A DNA stretch of 64,000 nt from Kutzneria sp. 744 (GCF_000568255.1 NZ_KK037166.1:4489798-4553797), one strand, 5' to 3'. Shown: positions 1-8,311, numbered from the stretch's first letter. Notes: generated from the sequence alone by a model not told the origin. Numbers and translations are program-made.

Positions 1-227
1 AGTTGCGACTGTGGTACTCGACCAATGACGGCACCACCTGGCAGCAGGCGGTGGTGAGCGGCGGCTCCGGGGGCCAGTACCAGGTTCGCGTCGCTGATCC
101 GGCACGGGGCGCCCTGGGGACGACCGGGTTCGTGTCGCTCCGGGTGGAGGCGTCGGATCTGGCGGGCAACCGGATGAACCAGACCGTTCTGCGCGCGTAC
201 GCGCTCACCGACAAGCTGGTCGAATGA
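1..227 (+). CDS. C-terminal end of a probable secreted S8 (subtilisin-like) peptidase, partial
   Basis: The gene enters from the left edge and ends with TGA at 225-227; about 74 residues are visible. The fragment has a beta-rich pattern with a 'YSTNDGTTW' stretch and ends in 'DLAGNRMNQTVLRAYAL'. It resembles the C-terminal Ig-like tail of large secreted actinobacterial S8 peptidases. No catalytic residue lies in the window, so the peptidase assignment rests on this tail and on the convergent subtilisin inhibitor gene next door. Another multidomain secreted protein is possible. Confidence 0.5.
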   Translation, partial: LRLWYSTNDGTTWQQAVVSGGSGGQYQVRVADPARGALGTTGFVSLRVEASDLAGNRMNQTVLRAYALTDKLVE

Positions 228-251
228 CAAGTCGGGCCTAGCGACGAGCGT

Positions 252-287
252 GACGGGTGGTGCCACCCCTGCCAGGCACCACCCGTC
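252..287. terminator. Bidirectional hairpin between two convergent genes
   Basis: Perfect 13-bp inverted repeat (GACGGGTGGTGCC / GGCACCACCCGTC) with a 10-nt loop, between the stop of the plus-strand peptidase tail and the stop of the minus-strand inhibitor gene. The position suits a shared terminator. There is no clear T-tract on either side, as is usual in high-GC actinomycetes. Confidence 0.75.
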
Positions 288-334
288 CGCGCCCCCGTCG
301 CCTGCCGGGGTTTCTGTCCCCGATCCGGGAGGGT

Positions 335-754
335 TTAGAGATCGAAGACAAGACCGGTGCGCACGCGCAGCTTGCACTGGTTCTCGAACGTCTGCTGGTA
401 GTCGACGGTCACCCTCTCCCACACCCCGGTGGCACTGACGGTCACCGGGTCGTACAGCTCGGATCCGGCCCCGCACACCCCCTTCCTGGAATCGCCGGGA
501 AGTCGGGCGAAGTCACCGTTCGCGAAGGCGATGTCGCGGCACGCCGCCTCGCCGTGCGGATGATCCCCCCCGACGGGATCGCACCAGAGTGAGCGCGCCC
601 GTTTCTGCTCCCGGTCGCCAGTGCCTGTGACCGCCGTCAACTGCACATACTCCGTAAAGCTCTGTCCGACCGCGAGCTGAACCGCACCAGCCGGCCGCCC
701 CACCATGACTCCACTCATGAGCACGATTGACGCAATCAAGAGTCGACATACCAT
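335..754 (-). CDS. Subtilisin inhibitor-like (SSI family) secreted protease inhibitor
   Basis: 139 residues from ATG 754, chosen because GGGGAG lies 8 nt upstream; an upstream ATG at 781 has a poorer site. Residues 1-24 form a signal peptide (hydrophobic core, then 'GRPAGA'). The mature part has SSI hallmarks: 'SLWCDPVGGDHPHGEAAC', then 'YDPVTVSATGVW', 'TFENQCKL' and terminal 'TGLVFDL'. Four Cys are placed for the two conserved disulfides. SSI proteins are extracellular, usually dimeric inhibitors of subtilisin-type proteases. It converges on a probable subtilase gene, so regulation of that protease is a reasonable inference. Confidence 0.92.
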   Translation of the reverse strand: MVCRLLIASIVLMSGVMVGRPAGAVQLAVGQSFTEYVQLTAVTGTGDREQKRARSLWCDPVGGDHPHGEAACRDIAFANGDFARLPGDSRKGVCGAGSELYDPVTVSATGVWERVTVDYQQTFENQCKLRVRTGLVFDL

Positions 755-780
755 GCCATAACTCCCCAACCTGTTTACCA

Positions 781-824
781 TCACCCCGATATCCGCGTCA
801 CCCCGATATCTATCCGCGTCACCC
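781..824 (-). repeat. Short interleaved direct repeats upstream of the inhibitor gene
   Basis: TCACCCCGATATC occurs at 781-793 and 798-810, and ATCCGCGTCACCC at 791-803 and 812-824, forming an overlapping tandem array just upstream of the chosen inhibitor start. It may be an operator or a slipped-strand duplication; no known binding motif is recognised. Confidence 0.6.
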
Positions 825-1245
825 AAGATATTCGCGCCAGAGCGTCCGGAGCACCACCTCTTCGGCTGAGAGCCACGCCTCTCGCACATCTTCACCTGAA
901 CGGCCGTCAACAACCCTGGTCGTCGACGATCTGGTCACCGCGTGCTCACATGCGGCCCACATGGCGCTTCCGCGCCAAATGTCAAAAAGCACGCGCCACC
1001 GATCACAGCGTGACGCCATCCACCGCGAACCATCCCAGACCGCCAGCCGCCGAACGGATGAACAACTGAGGATAATGCCGTGACGCCACGCCTCCAGACC
1101 ACTACACCATTTCAGTGACAACAGCGGGATCTCATGGCAACTATCCGATATTTGCCCATGTGGAATCGATTCAGAGCGCGAAGGTGATGTCGAATCGCGC
1201 GGCGGCCCCCTGGTTAGCGGAGGGCGAAACAGGCAGCCTAATTCC
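825..1245. other. Intergenic region between divergent inhibitor and sigma factor genes
   Basis: Promoter region for two divergent genes. One minus-strand ORF (819-1019, 66 codons, Trp/Arg-rich) is open here but has only a weak GGTGG site and no recognised domain; I do not call it a gene. No RNA gene seen. Confidence 0.4.
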
Positions 1246-1815
1246 GTGACGACTCCAACGCTCAGCCGACCGCTCGGGGAGGACGCGTCAGCAGTACCCA
1301 GGCCGCCGGCGGACGCAACCATGCCCACCCCGAAGTCTCCGCCCTCCGCATACTGGACGGTATGCGCTCGAATAAGGCAACAACTGGTCCGAGTGGCGGC
1401 GCGACGATGTATCGCGCCGACCGAACCCGAGGACATCGTGCAGGAGGCAATCATCCGGGGCGCCGAGTTCGACCGGCTGGACATGGAACGTGTGCCCCAG
1501 TTTCTCACCAGACTAGTGACCCGCCTGTGCGTCGATGAGGCCCGTCACAATGCGGTCGTCAAGAAGATGGCGAGTCACCCCCGACTCATTCCCCAAACCG
1601 CCGACGATCTCGTGGACGTCGTGTGCGACCACGCGGAGGCCCAGTGGCTCGCCTCCCGCCTGGAGGCATTTTCACCGAAGGACCGGAAACTGGTGCTGAT
1701 GTTGACGAACGGATTCACCCGAAAGGAGATCGCCGAAGAGCTCGGCACGACACCGCAGGGCACGCACTCCGCGCTCTACCGGATCCGCAAGAAGATGGTC
1801 GAGCGCTATGGGTGA
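1246..1815 (+). CDS. Sigma-70 family (ECF-like) RNA polymerase sigma factor
   Basis: 189 residues from GTG 1246; ATG 1321 is an alternative because the first 25 residues are Pro-rich and probably unstructured. Residues about 45-110 form a sigma region 2 with 'EDIVQEAI' and a helix carrying 'LTRLVTRLCVDEARH'. Residues about 140-189 form region 4, with the HTH 'RKEIAEELGTTPQGTHSAL' ending in Arg/Lys-rich sequence. It directs RNA polymerase to a dedicated promoter set. No anti-sigma gene is adjacent. It converges with the 1829-2458 gene only 13 bp away, so a link to the lanthipeptide locus is possible but unproven. Confidence 0.88.
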   Translation: MTTPTLSRPLGEDASAVPRPPADATMPTPKSPPSAYWTVCARIRQQLVRVAARRCIAPTEPEDIVQEAIIRGAEFDRLDMERVPQFLTRLVTRLCVDEARHNAVVKKMASHPRLIPQTADDLVDVVCDHAEAQWLASRLEAFSPKDRKLVLMLTNGFTRKEIAEELGTTPQGTHSALYRIRKKMVERYG

Positions 1816-1828
1816 GTGCCCTCGGCGC

Positions 1829-2458
1829 TTACCCCTCGTTCGACACGCCGGCGACCCGCAGCCCGCGCACGCCGTCGAGCAACCACGCCGACAGTTCTCC
1901 CGCCACCACCACCGCGTTTCCATGATCGCCCAGGCCGGACACACACGTCGTGGCGGCCAGCGCCGACAGTGGCGCGCTGACGGTCAGGATGAGAGCGAGA
2001 TGCCAGCCGCGGGACGCCAACCGGACCATGGCGCCCATCGACGCGGCGACGGCCAGCAGGAGTTCGATCAGCAGCAGTGCGGTGCCCGTCTGCCCCATGG
2101 GCGCCGCGGTCCCCGGGTCGGGCGGCATGAGTCGCCGTTGCTCGGCGACCCCCAGTTCGAGCATTTCCCGAAGCGGGCGGCCGCCCCGCCCCGGCAGGCC
2201 GTCGCGGTCGCGGTGGGCGCACGCGAAGTCCCGAACGGCGTCCGCGGCGAGCGACAGCACGGCCGCGGCGAGCACCGAGGCTATCGCAAACGCGGCGCCA
2301 CGACCGATGAGCGCGGCGTCGAGACCGCAGACAAGCATCGCGGGTGACACCGCCGCGGCGATGGCCGGAAGCGCGTCGCCGACGCGGACGATCAGCGGCA
2401 CGCCACGGGCCGACAGTGCCACGGGACCGAGCAGACCGCGCAGCGGTCGGCAGAACAT
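1829..2458 (-). CDS. Multi-pass membrane protein of the lanthipeptide locus, unknown function
   Basis: 209 residues from ATG 2458, chosen because GGAGG lies 6 nt upstream; ATG 2482 lies in frame before it. About four hydrophobic segments are visible: an N-terminal pair rich in Ala/Val/Leu, then a polar charged stretch around residues 85-125 ('RDRDGLPGRGGRPLREM'), then 'GTALLLIELLLAVAAS' and 'LALILTVSAPLSAL'. No transporter or protease motif is recognised. It is last in the run lyase/kinase, LanC, precursor, this gene, separated from the precursor by a hairpin. Immunity or export are guesses. Confidence 0.6.
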   Translation of the reverse strand: MFCRPLRGLLGPVALSARGVPLIVRVGDALPAIAAAVSPAMLVCGLDAALIGRGAAFAIASVLAAAVLSLAADAVRDFACAHRDRDGLPGRGGRPLREMLELGVAEQRRLMPPDPGTAAPMGQTGTALLLIELLLAVAASMGAMVRLASRGWHLALILTVSAPLSALAATTCVSGLGDHGNAVVVAGELSAWLLDGVRGLRVAGVSNEG

Positions 2459-2491
2459 GGTTGTCCTCCAGGGAGTGTTCATGTGATCAAC

Positions 2492-2532
2492 GGGGTGGGA
2501 ACGACGCGGTCGGTGCGCGCCGCTCCCACCCC
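2492..2532 (-). terminator. Strong hairpin between precursor peptide and membrane-protein genes
   Basis: GGGGTGGGAACG at 2492-2503 pairs with CGCTCCCACCCC at 2521-2532 (11 of 12 pairs, the twelfth G-U or A-C by strand), 17-nt loop. It sits 34 nt past the precursor stop and would act as a partial terminator, giving more precursor mRNA than downstream mRNA, a common layout in RiPP operons. Confidence 0.65.
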
Positions 2533-2565
2533 CTACTGCGTCAGCGTCCGAATGAGGTCATCGGC

Positions 2566-2700
2566 TTAAAGGCACACCCCGCCGCCCAGGATCACTGAGA
2601 TCCAGATGTGGTCGCACCCATGGCCGCACCCGTGGTCGCAGGGGTCGCCGCAGCAACCCGGCGCCGCATCGAGCGCCTGCAGTCCGAGTACGTTCTCCAT
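2566..2700 (-). CDS. Candidate class III lanthipeptide-type precursor, Cys/His-rich, 44 residues
   Basis: ATG 2700 has GGAG 9 nt upstream. The N-terminus 'MENVLGLQALDAAP' matches the class III leader pattern (hydrophobic-x-L-Q-x-L-D/E, as in labyrinthopeptin-type leaders). The core is unusual: Cys 16, 17, 21, 25, 29 and 43, His 23, 27 and 31, with a Cys-x-His-Gly tetrad run over residues 21-31 ('CDHGCGHGCDH'). It ends 'WISVILGGGVCL'. Ser35 is the only dehydratable residue and there is no Thr, so at most one lanthionine (Ser35 with one Cys) can form. Disulfides or metal binding could involve the remaining Cys/His. It lies about 100 nt downstream of the LanC-like ORF on the same strand. I recognise no characterised homologue. 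Confidence 0.75.
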   Translation of the reverse strand: MENVLGLQALDAAPGCCGDPCDHGCGHGCDHIWISVILGGGVCL

Positions 2701-2799
2701 GTGACATTTCTCCTTCGTCGAATGGATAATCCGCCAGCGTCTCGCGCTGGAGGTCAGTGGGCCGGCGCGATCAGCGCCGAGCCGTGGGGCGCGAGGCGC

Positions 2800-3828
2800 C
2801 TACAGGAAGGGCAGCAGCGTGCCTTCGCCACCGCCGGCCAGGGTCATCGCGCGCAGCACTCCCGCGCTGCCCGTCGCGAAGTCCATCGACAGGCGCAGCG
2901 AATGGCTGCCCGGAAACGCCAGCGCGCCCAAATAGTGGGTGGCGTGCAGGGAGACCAGGAGAGTCCGATGGCGGCGCAGCGCCCGCTCGGTGTCGGCGTC
3001 CGCGCCACGACGCGCCAGAACCGCCAACGCGCCGAGCATGCCGGCACGTCCCGAGAACAGTCCGGCCTCGGGCACGAACTCGGCCTGGCATGACCGTTCC
3101 AGCACCGGCAGGTCCGGCGCGCATGCCGCCTCGGGCAGGTAACCCACGATCATGTCGCCGACGAGCGCGAACCCGGCCGAGCCGGCGGCGAGGCTCGACG
3201 ACAGGCGCCGGCCCGCCGGCACAGGTGACGATCCGTCGGATCCGTACCCGCAGTTGCCGAGATCACGGCACAGCGCCTGTTCCGCCAGTCGTAGCCAGGA
3301 CCTGTCCAGCGTGTACTCGTACAGGCGTAGGAAGAACAACGCCGGTCCGGTCCAGCCGCGCAGCAGCCCGACGGCGGCGTTCGAGCGGGGCCTCGTCTCG
3401 GTGAGCTGCTCCGCCAGCCGCTCGCCGATGGCCATCGCGTCCGCGGCAAGCCCCGCGTCCCGCCAGGTCCGGCCCAGGTGCAGAAGGTTGAGGCCGATGC
3501 CGGCGAGGCCACCGTCGAGTCCGTGGTCGCGGCTGGCCAGGACCAGCGGCACCGCCGCCTCCACCAGTGCCGCCGCCTCCTTCCGGTGGCCGAGGAAGTC
3601 CAGCACGTAGGCAACACCGTGCGCCCCGTCGTAGAAGCCCGGACGCCGAAGCGGTTCACGGTGCACCGCATCCAGCAACCACTGCTCGTACTGGGGATGA
3701 CGGCCGCCGCCGCTGACCGCAATCGTGTGCAACACGCCGGCCGCGCCGTACGCGAAGCACGTGCCGCCGAGCGAGAACTGCTCGATGTCGCCGGGGAACA
3801 GCCGGTCCTGTCGCTCCGGTTTTTTCAC
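2800..3828 (-). CDS. LanC-like cyclase part of a class III lanthipeptide synthetase (split from the kinase part)
   Basis: 342 residues from GTG 3828, which overlaps the upstream kinase ORF stop as GTGA. The start reads 'ERQDRLFPGDIEQF', the junction sequence normally found between kinase and cyclase domains of one LanKC protein. LanC-type glycine motifs follow: 'YGAAGVLHTI', 'GFYDGAHGVAYVL', 'GLDGGLAGIGLNLL', 'GWTGPALFFLRLY' and 'DFATGSAGVLRAM'. The Cys-Cys/His zinc ligands of class I/II/IV LanC are absent, as in class III cyclases. This reading frame stays open upstream to 4122. The lost continuity with 3825-5396 is best explained by frame changes between 3820 and 4045; coupled translation of two proteins is the alternative. 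Confidence 0.8.
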   Translation of the reverse strand: MKKPERQDRLFPGDIEQFSLGGTCFAYGAAGVLHTIAVSGGGRHPQYEQWLLDAVHREPLRRPGFYDGAHGVAYVLDFLGHRKEAAALVEAAVPLVLASRDHGLDGGLAGIGLNLLHLGRTWRDAGLAADAMAIGERLAEQLTETRPRSNAAVGLLRGWTGPALFFLRLYEYTLDRSWLRLAEQALCRDLGNCGYGSDGSSPVPAGRRLSSSLAAGSAGFALVGDMIVGYLPEAACAPDLPVLERSCQAEFVPEAGLFSGRAGMLGALAVLARRGADADTERALRRHRTLLVSLHATHYLGALAFPGSHSLRLSMDFATGSAGVLRAMTLAGGGEGTLLPFL

Positions 3829-5396
3829 TCGCCCTGATCGCCTCGACGACGGAGTCGCGCAGTGCCACCCAGCAGAATTTCGGGCAGTGCGCCGCCGCCG
3901 TGCACGGCCTCGGCCACCGCGCAGTCGGGTTCGTCCGGTTCGCACGTGTTCCGCGACCGGTCCCGGGGGCAGCAGCGCGGCCTGGTCGGGTCGAGTTTCG
4001 GCGAGTATGTCCTCGACGTATCCCGCGGGCAGCGGAAACCCGTCGCCCGGACGAAGTCGCCGTGTGCTCGCAGCTTCGCGGGAGCCAGCGCGGTCAAGGT
4101 GGTCATCGGCAGGAACATCCACAGCCGCAACGCCGCGAGCGCGTAGTCGTCGACCGCGAAACCCGTGCGGTCGGCCGGGGCGCCGAACCCGGGCGCCCCG
4201 AACGCCGGCCGGCGCCGCCGGACGCCGACATCGAAGGCGAGCTCGAAGTCCACCAGCGAGACGGAGTCGTCGACGTTGACCAGGACGTTGCCCGGATGCA
4301 GATCAGCGAAGACGATGCCCCTGTCATGGATGTCGGACAGCAGGCTCTCGACGTTGGCCAACACGTGCAGTGCCCGACGGGTGAACGAGTGCAGCTCGTG
4401 CGACGACGCCTCGCGTTGGTTGCACGGATACTCGTCGGCCAGCCACTGTGCCAGGCTCCGCCCCGGTATGTGCTGCATCACGAGGAAGTCGTGTTCCCAC
4501 ATCGCCAGGTAGTCACGGAGTTCCGGCACACCGCCGACGCCCGCGAGGCGGTCGAGCATCCGGCCCTCGTGGTAGAGCCGGTGCACCGCGTCCGTGCCGT
4601 CCCACTCCACGGCGGCCAGTGGCCGCGCCTCCTTCAGCACGACCAGGTCGCCGCCGTCGGCCGGCCGGGCCAGGTAGACGCCGCCGGCGTTGGAGAAGTG
4701 CAGCGCCTGCTCCACGTGGTACGGGTGGTCGACCGTCGCCGCTGCCCTGCGCACATCGAGCTGGGGTAACAGGATCGCGGGCAGGGACACCCAGTCAGGG
4801 GGGCGGAACACGGGTTCGCGCCGGTCGGGGACCAGCCTTCCATCGGGTCTGCGCAGGGCCGGCGTCGGCCGACCCGACTCGTCGGACGTCCACAGCTCGA
4901 CGAAGGCTCCGTAACGCACGTACAGCGGCCCCTCACCGTAACGCAGGTCGGACAGGATGTAGGGCCCGCGTTCCCCGACGAGCGCCAGCGAGAGATCGAC
5001 GAGGATCCGGCCCAGCTCCGGCTCGTCGACCGGGTAGATGGTGACGAACTTGCCGCTCGACTCGCGCGGCGCGTACTTCGAGTTCCGCGCCACCAGAGCC
5101 TTCTCGCTGGTGATGAACTTGAACGGCACGCCACGCGACAGGCAGTAGTCGGCCACCGTCGCGAGCACTCTTGCCGCGTTCTTCGGCACGGCCGAGACGT
5201 GCACCTTCCATCCCTGCTCGGGCCCGTCGTACTCGGCGGGGCGCAGGACGGACCAGACACCGGATTGAGAACGCTCCCATCCAGGCGGACACGAACGCGC
5301 CGGCACATCGAACGAGCCGGTGTCACCCCCCCAGTTCGCCGGGGTTTCGTAGAACTGCGGATCCTCAAGGCAGAAAGCCTCGTAGCGCATATCCAT
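3825..5396 (-). CDS. Class III lanthipeptide synthetase, lyase and kinase part (LanKC N-terminal two-thirds)
   Basis: 523 residues from ATG 5396, with GAAGG about 7 nt upstream. Residues about 1-200 match the LanKC phosphothreonine/serine lyase region ('WKVHVSA', 'VPFKFITSEKALVARNSKYAPR', split here as two motifs around 'FKFITS' and 'NSKYAPR'). Residues about 215-440 are a Ser/Thr kinase-like domain with catalytic loop 'FADLHPGNVLVN' and 'VDFELAF' in place of DFG. The enzyme phosphorylates precursor Ser/Thr, then eliminates phosphate. After about residue 451 the sequence stops looking like the family: 'GDFVRATGF' should continue 'PLPAGYVEDIL', which is encoded in the frame of 2800-4122. Traces of the linker appear in all three frames, so several indels lie between 3820 and 4045. 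Confidence 0.82.
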   Translation of the reverse strand: MDMRYEAFCLEDPQFYETPANWGGDTGSFDVPARSCPPGWERSQSGVWSVLRPAEYDGPEQGWKVHVSAVPKNAARVLATVADYCLSRGVPFKFITSEKALVARNSKYAPRESSGKFVTIYPVDEPELGRILVDLSLALVGERGPYILSDLRYGEGPLYVRYGAFVELWTSDESGRPTPALRRPDGRLVPDRREPVFRPPDWVSLPAILLPQLDVRRAAATVDHPYHVEQALHFSNAGGVYLARPADGGDLVVLKEARPLAAVEWDGTDAVHRLYHEGRMLDRLAGVGGVPELRDYLAMWEHDFLVMQHIPGRSLAQWLADEYPCNQREASSHELHSFTRRALHVLANVESLLSDIHDRGIVFADLHPGNVLVNVDDSVSLVDFELAFDVGVRRRRPAFGAPGFGAPADRTGFAVDDYALAALRLWMFLPMTTLTALAPAKLRAHGDFVRATGFRCPRDTSRTYSPKLDPTRPRCCPRDRSRNTCEPDEPDCAVAEAVHGGGALPEILLGGTARLRRRGDQGE

Positions 5397-6201
5397 CCAA
5401 GAACCTTCTCTTCAACGGTGAATTCCCCGACAAGGACCCGGGCGCCACCGCGCGAGCAATTCCACTGGAACTTGTGCCGCAACCCGACCTCGACAGGCGA
5501 GGACATGCCCCCGCGACCCACCGCGTCCTTCGTTTCTCTACGAAGCACAACGGGTGCAACTCTCGCAGATAGAATTCGTTTCACACGCCTGCCATGCGGG
5601 TGAACCGGCGGCCTCGGCCACACGGGGGACACCCGCTCGCGGTAAAACCCGGCAAGACCGCCACCCGACGGCGACACACAGGAAACGCTCGGAGCACCGC
5701 AAACGCATCACGGGCCGGCGCAGTTCGACAGCTACATGAAGAGTTTTCACGATTAACATGAATAATCTTCGCATTTGCCGGCCGATCTGGCGCGGAAATT
5801 GACCCGAACAGCAGTTGACCAATCACCCTCGCGGACGTTGCCCCGCACCCTGGGTACCGCCAACATGAACGAGGCTCGATTTGATCGACCAGACGGAGCA
5901 ACCGGCTGACGCCATCCGGCCCCTACCCGCGGCCTCGCGTTTCCGGGATCGGATGACCTTCGAACCGGAATTCGCCGCGCCGAGGCCCCCAAGGTCTACC
6001 GGCACAGCACCGTCTTTCTATCGGGCGCAGCGGGGATCAACCCGCTCCCCGCCGAACAACGAGCCGCGAACCCCGCGCATGCGGAAACACGATCAGGCGA
6101 AGTGGATACATGAGCGAAACAACACCCGAGGCACACACCATTCAATCCACGACATCACCATCGAGGAGGTGCCAACAGGAAGGCCGAGGTGGCAACGACA
6201 C
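5397..6201. other. 800-bp divergent intergenic region
   Basis: Lies between the minus-strand lanthipeptide operon and the plus-strand SDR gene. No ORF here has family resemblance. The SDR reading frame is open back to 5881, but the upstream part has SDR-atypical composition. It should hold promoters for both directions. Confidence 0.5.
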
Positions 6202-7065
6202 ATGAACAAAAAATGGGCGGCGGCCCTGGTCACCGGCGCCACCGACGGCATCGGCTGCGCCGTGGCGCACCGACTGGCGGGCCTGGTCGACACCCTCCTG
6301 ATACATGGCCGGCACCCGACCAGCCTGATGGAGTTGGCGGCGTCGCTCGCGCCCGCCAACCCGGGGACGACGATCATCCCGCTCAAGGCCGACCTCGCCA
6401 GTTTCGCCGAGATCCGCTACATGATCAATCGAGTGTGCGGCACCCTGGACAGACTCGACATCCTCGTGAACAACGCGGCCACCGCCGGCATCTACCCGAG
6501 AACGCTGTCCGGCGACGGGCACGAGATGACGCTCCAGGTGAACTACCTCGCCCCGGTGATGCTCACCGCCGGCCTGTTCCCACTGCTCACCACCCCCGCG
6601 CAGAGCCGAATCGTCAACGTGGTCTGCAGTCCGCAGAATAACGTCAAGCTGCGCTGGCACGACATGTCGCTGGAACAGCGCTACCACCCGGTGACGGCCT
6701 ACACGCAGTCCAAGCTGGCGCTCACACTGCACACCGCCGGTCTGGCCGACATCCTGGCCGACAGCTCGTGCAGCGCCGTGGCCGTCGATCCCGGAACCGC
6801 GGACACGAAGCTGCACCGCCGGGCGTTCGGCTGGCTGACCGGGCCCGTCGCGGCGGCCGCGGACTCTGTGCTGTACGCCATCACGGCATCGACCGGCGTC
6901 AAGGGCTCCTACTTCGAACAAAAGCTGCGAATCCAGCCTCCGGCCGAACACTCGAGTCCGCATGTCCAGCGGCACCTTGACCGGATCACGACTAACATGC
7001 TGAACATCCACCTGCCTTGGGTCGACATGGTCTACAGCCCTTTGACGAAGACATCCGCGACCTGA
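6202..7065 (+). CDS. Short-chain dehydrogenase/reductase (SDR), possible polyketide ketoreductase
   Basis: 287 residues from ATG 6202, preceded by a GAGG-containing site. Rossmann nucleotide-binding motif 'TGATDGIG' lies near residue 10, 'LVNNAAT' near residue 90, and the catalytic 'YTQSK' near residue 170. After the core comes a 'VDPGT' loop. The layout resembles retinol or protochlorophyllide-reductase-type SDRs more than the classic FabG-like KR of aromatic PKS clusters. It lies upstream of the type II PKS genes in the same direction, so ketoreduction of the polyketide is a reasonable inference, but a terminator and a regulator gene intervene. Confidence 0.82.
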   Translation: MNKKWAAALVTGATDGIGCAVAHRLAGLVDTLLIHGRHPTSLMELAASLAPANPGTTIIPLKADLASFAEIRYMINRVCGTLDRLDILVNNAATAGIYPRTLSGDGHEMTLQVNYLAPVMLTAGLFPLLTTPAQSRIVNVVCSPQNNVKLRWHDMSLEQRYHPVTAYTQSKLALTLHTAGLADILADSSCSAVAVDPGTADTKLHRRAFGWLTGPVAAAADSVLYAITASTGVKGSYFEQKLRIQPPAEHSSPHVQRHLDRITTNMLNIHLPWVDMVYSPLTKTSAT

Positions 7066-7098
7066 CCGGGCGCGTCCTGCCCGGGGATCACCACACCA

Positions 7099-7129
7099 GC
7101 GGGAGTCGACAGGGAGAGTCGACTCCCGC
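7099..7129. terminator. Hairpin after the SDR gene
   Basis: Perfect 12-bp inverted repeat GCGGGAGTCGAC / GTCGACTCCCGC with a 7-nt loop, 34 nt past the SDR stop. It suggests the SDR is transcribed separately from the downstream regulator and PKS genes. Confidence 0.75.
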
Positions 7130-7288
7130 CTGGACGGTGCCGCCCGTCCTACCGGGGGTGCGGCACGTCCCACCTTGTCGGATGACCCACCAGTTGGGAA
7201 CAGCAGGCCGTGGCGCAAGGACGACAGATGCGAATTCTCGCCCCCAGTGACTGCCCTGCCGAGCCACCCATACCCCGAGGATCAATGC

Positions 7289-8311
7289 ATGCTCGAGATT
7301 CTTGGCCTCGATGCCATCGCCGAGGCGGTGTACGAAGCACTCGTCGACAACCCACCGCTGACGGTCGAAGAGATGAGCAGCACTACCACCCTGGACCGAA
7401 CGCGCGTCCAGGACGCGTTGAACACGTTGGAGGCCAATGGACTGGTCATGTGCACCGAGGGGGGCTCAACGGTGTTCACCGCGACGCCCCCCGACGTCGC
7501 GCTCGAGGTGCTCCTGCTGGAACAACAGGAAAGGATCAAGCGCACCCGGTTGTTCATGGAACAACTGGCCGCCCGGTACCGCCGCGCCGCCGCCGGCCGC
7601 AGCCCCGCCGACATGATCGAGGTGATCTCCGGCCGGCACGCGGTCGCCCAGCGCGTCGAGCAGATCCTGCGCAGCACGAGCACCGAGGTCCGCTTCATCG
7701 ACAAGCATCCCTACGTGATTGCCCCGGAGACGCTGGCTCCCGTCGAGGCGGAGATGCTGCGTCGGGGCGTTCCCTACCGCGGTCTCTACGATCCGGTCGG
7801 ACTGTCCACTCGCGACATCCAGGGCGAGATCGAACCCGCGATCGCCCAGGGGGAGCAGGCGAGGATGCTGGCGGAGGCGCCCATCAAGTTGATCCTGGCC
7901 GACCGGCGGCTCGCGCTGCTGCCGCTGCGATCCGATCCGCACGCGGTCGAGTCGGTCCTGGTCGTGCACCCGTCCGCGCTACTGGAGGCGCTGGACGCGC
8001 TGTTCGAGACCCTCTGGCGCACTGCCCTGCCGCTTCCTCCGGTCGGCGGCAAGAACGCCGACGAGGCCAATGGGCTGCCGCAGGAGGACGCCCGCCTCGT
8101 CGCCCTGCTGACCGCGGGCCTGCCGGATCGGATCATCGCCCGTCAACTGGGCCTGTCCTACCGGACCTTCCAGCGCCGGATCGGCGGTCTGCTGGAGCGA
8201 CTGGGGGTTCGCACCCGTTTCCAGGCCGGTCTACAGGCGTCCTTCCGCGGGCTGGTCCCACCACCGGACGAGCACCCCGACCAGAAGCCGACACCCGAGG
8301 ACTTGCCCTGA
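7289..8311 (+). CDS. TrmB-like/LuxR-type transcriptional regulator
   Basis: 340 residues from ATG 7289 (GAGG 9 nt upstream); the frame is open further upstream. Residues 1-70 form a winged helix typical of TrmB-like proteins ('DAIAEAVYEALVDNPPLTVE'). A central phospholipase-D-like sensor region of about 150 residues follows. The C-terminus (about 255-320) is a LuxR-type HTH ('LTAGLPDRIIARQLGLSY', 'RIGGLLERLGVRTRFQAG'). This architecture is frequent near actinomycete biosynthetic genes. It lies directly upstream of KS-alpha in the same orientation, so control of the PKS genes is likely. Confidence 0.8.
   Translation: MLEILGLDAIAEAVYEALVDNPPLTVEEMSSTTTLDRTRVQDALNTLEANGLVMCTEGGSTVFTATPPDVALEVLLLEQQERIKRTRLFMEQLAARYRRAAAGRSPADMIEVISGRHAVAQRVEQILRSTSTEVRFIDKHPYVIAPETLAPVEAEMLRRGVPYRGLYDPVGLSTRDIQGEIEPAIAQGEQARMLAEAPIKLILADRRLALLPLRSDPHAVESVLVVHPSALLEALDALFETLWRTALPLPPVGGKNADEANGLPQEDARLVALLTAGLPDRIIARQLGLSYRTFQRRIGGLLERLGVRTRFQAGLQASFRGLVPPPDEHPDQKPTPEDLP

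Noticed and set aside
819..1019. 66-codon minus-strand ORF between the inhibitor and sigma factor genes
   Set aside because: Only a weak GGTGG site and no recognisable domain; Arg/Trp-rich translation typical of GC-rich non-coding sequence. Kept as intergenic.
2608..3404. Plus-strand ORFs across the precursor and LanC region
   Set aside because: Antisense shadows of the minus-strand lanthipeptide genes with extreme Arg/Pro content.
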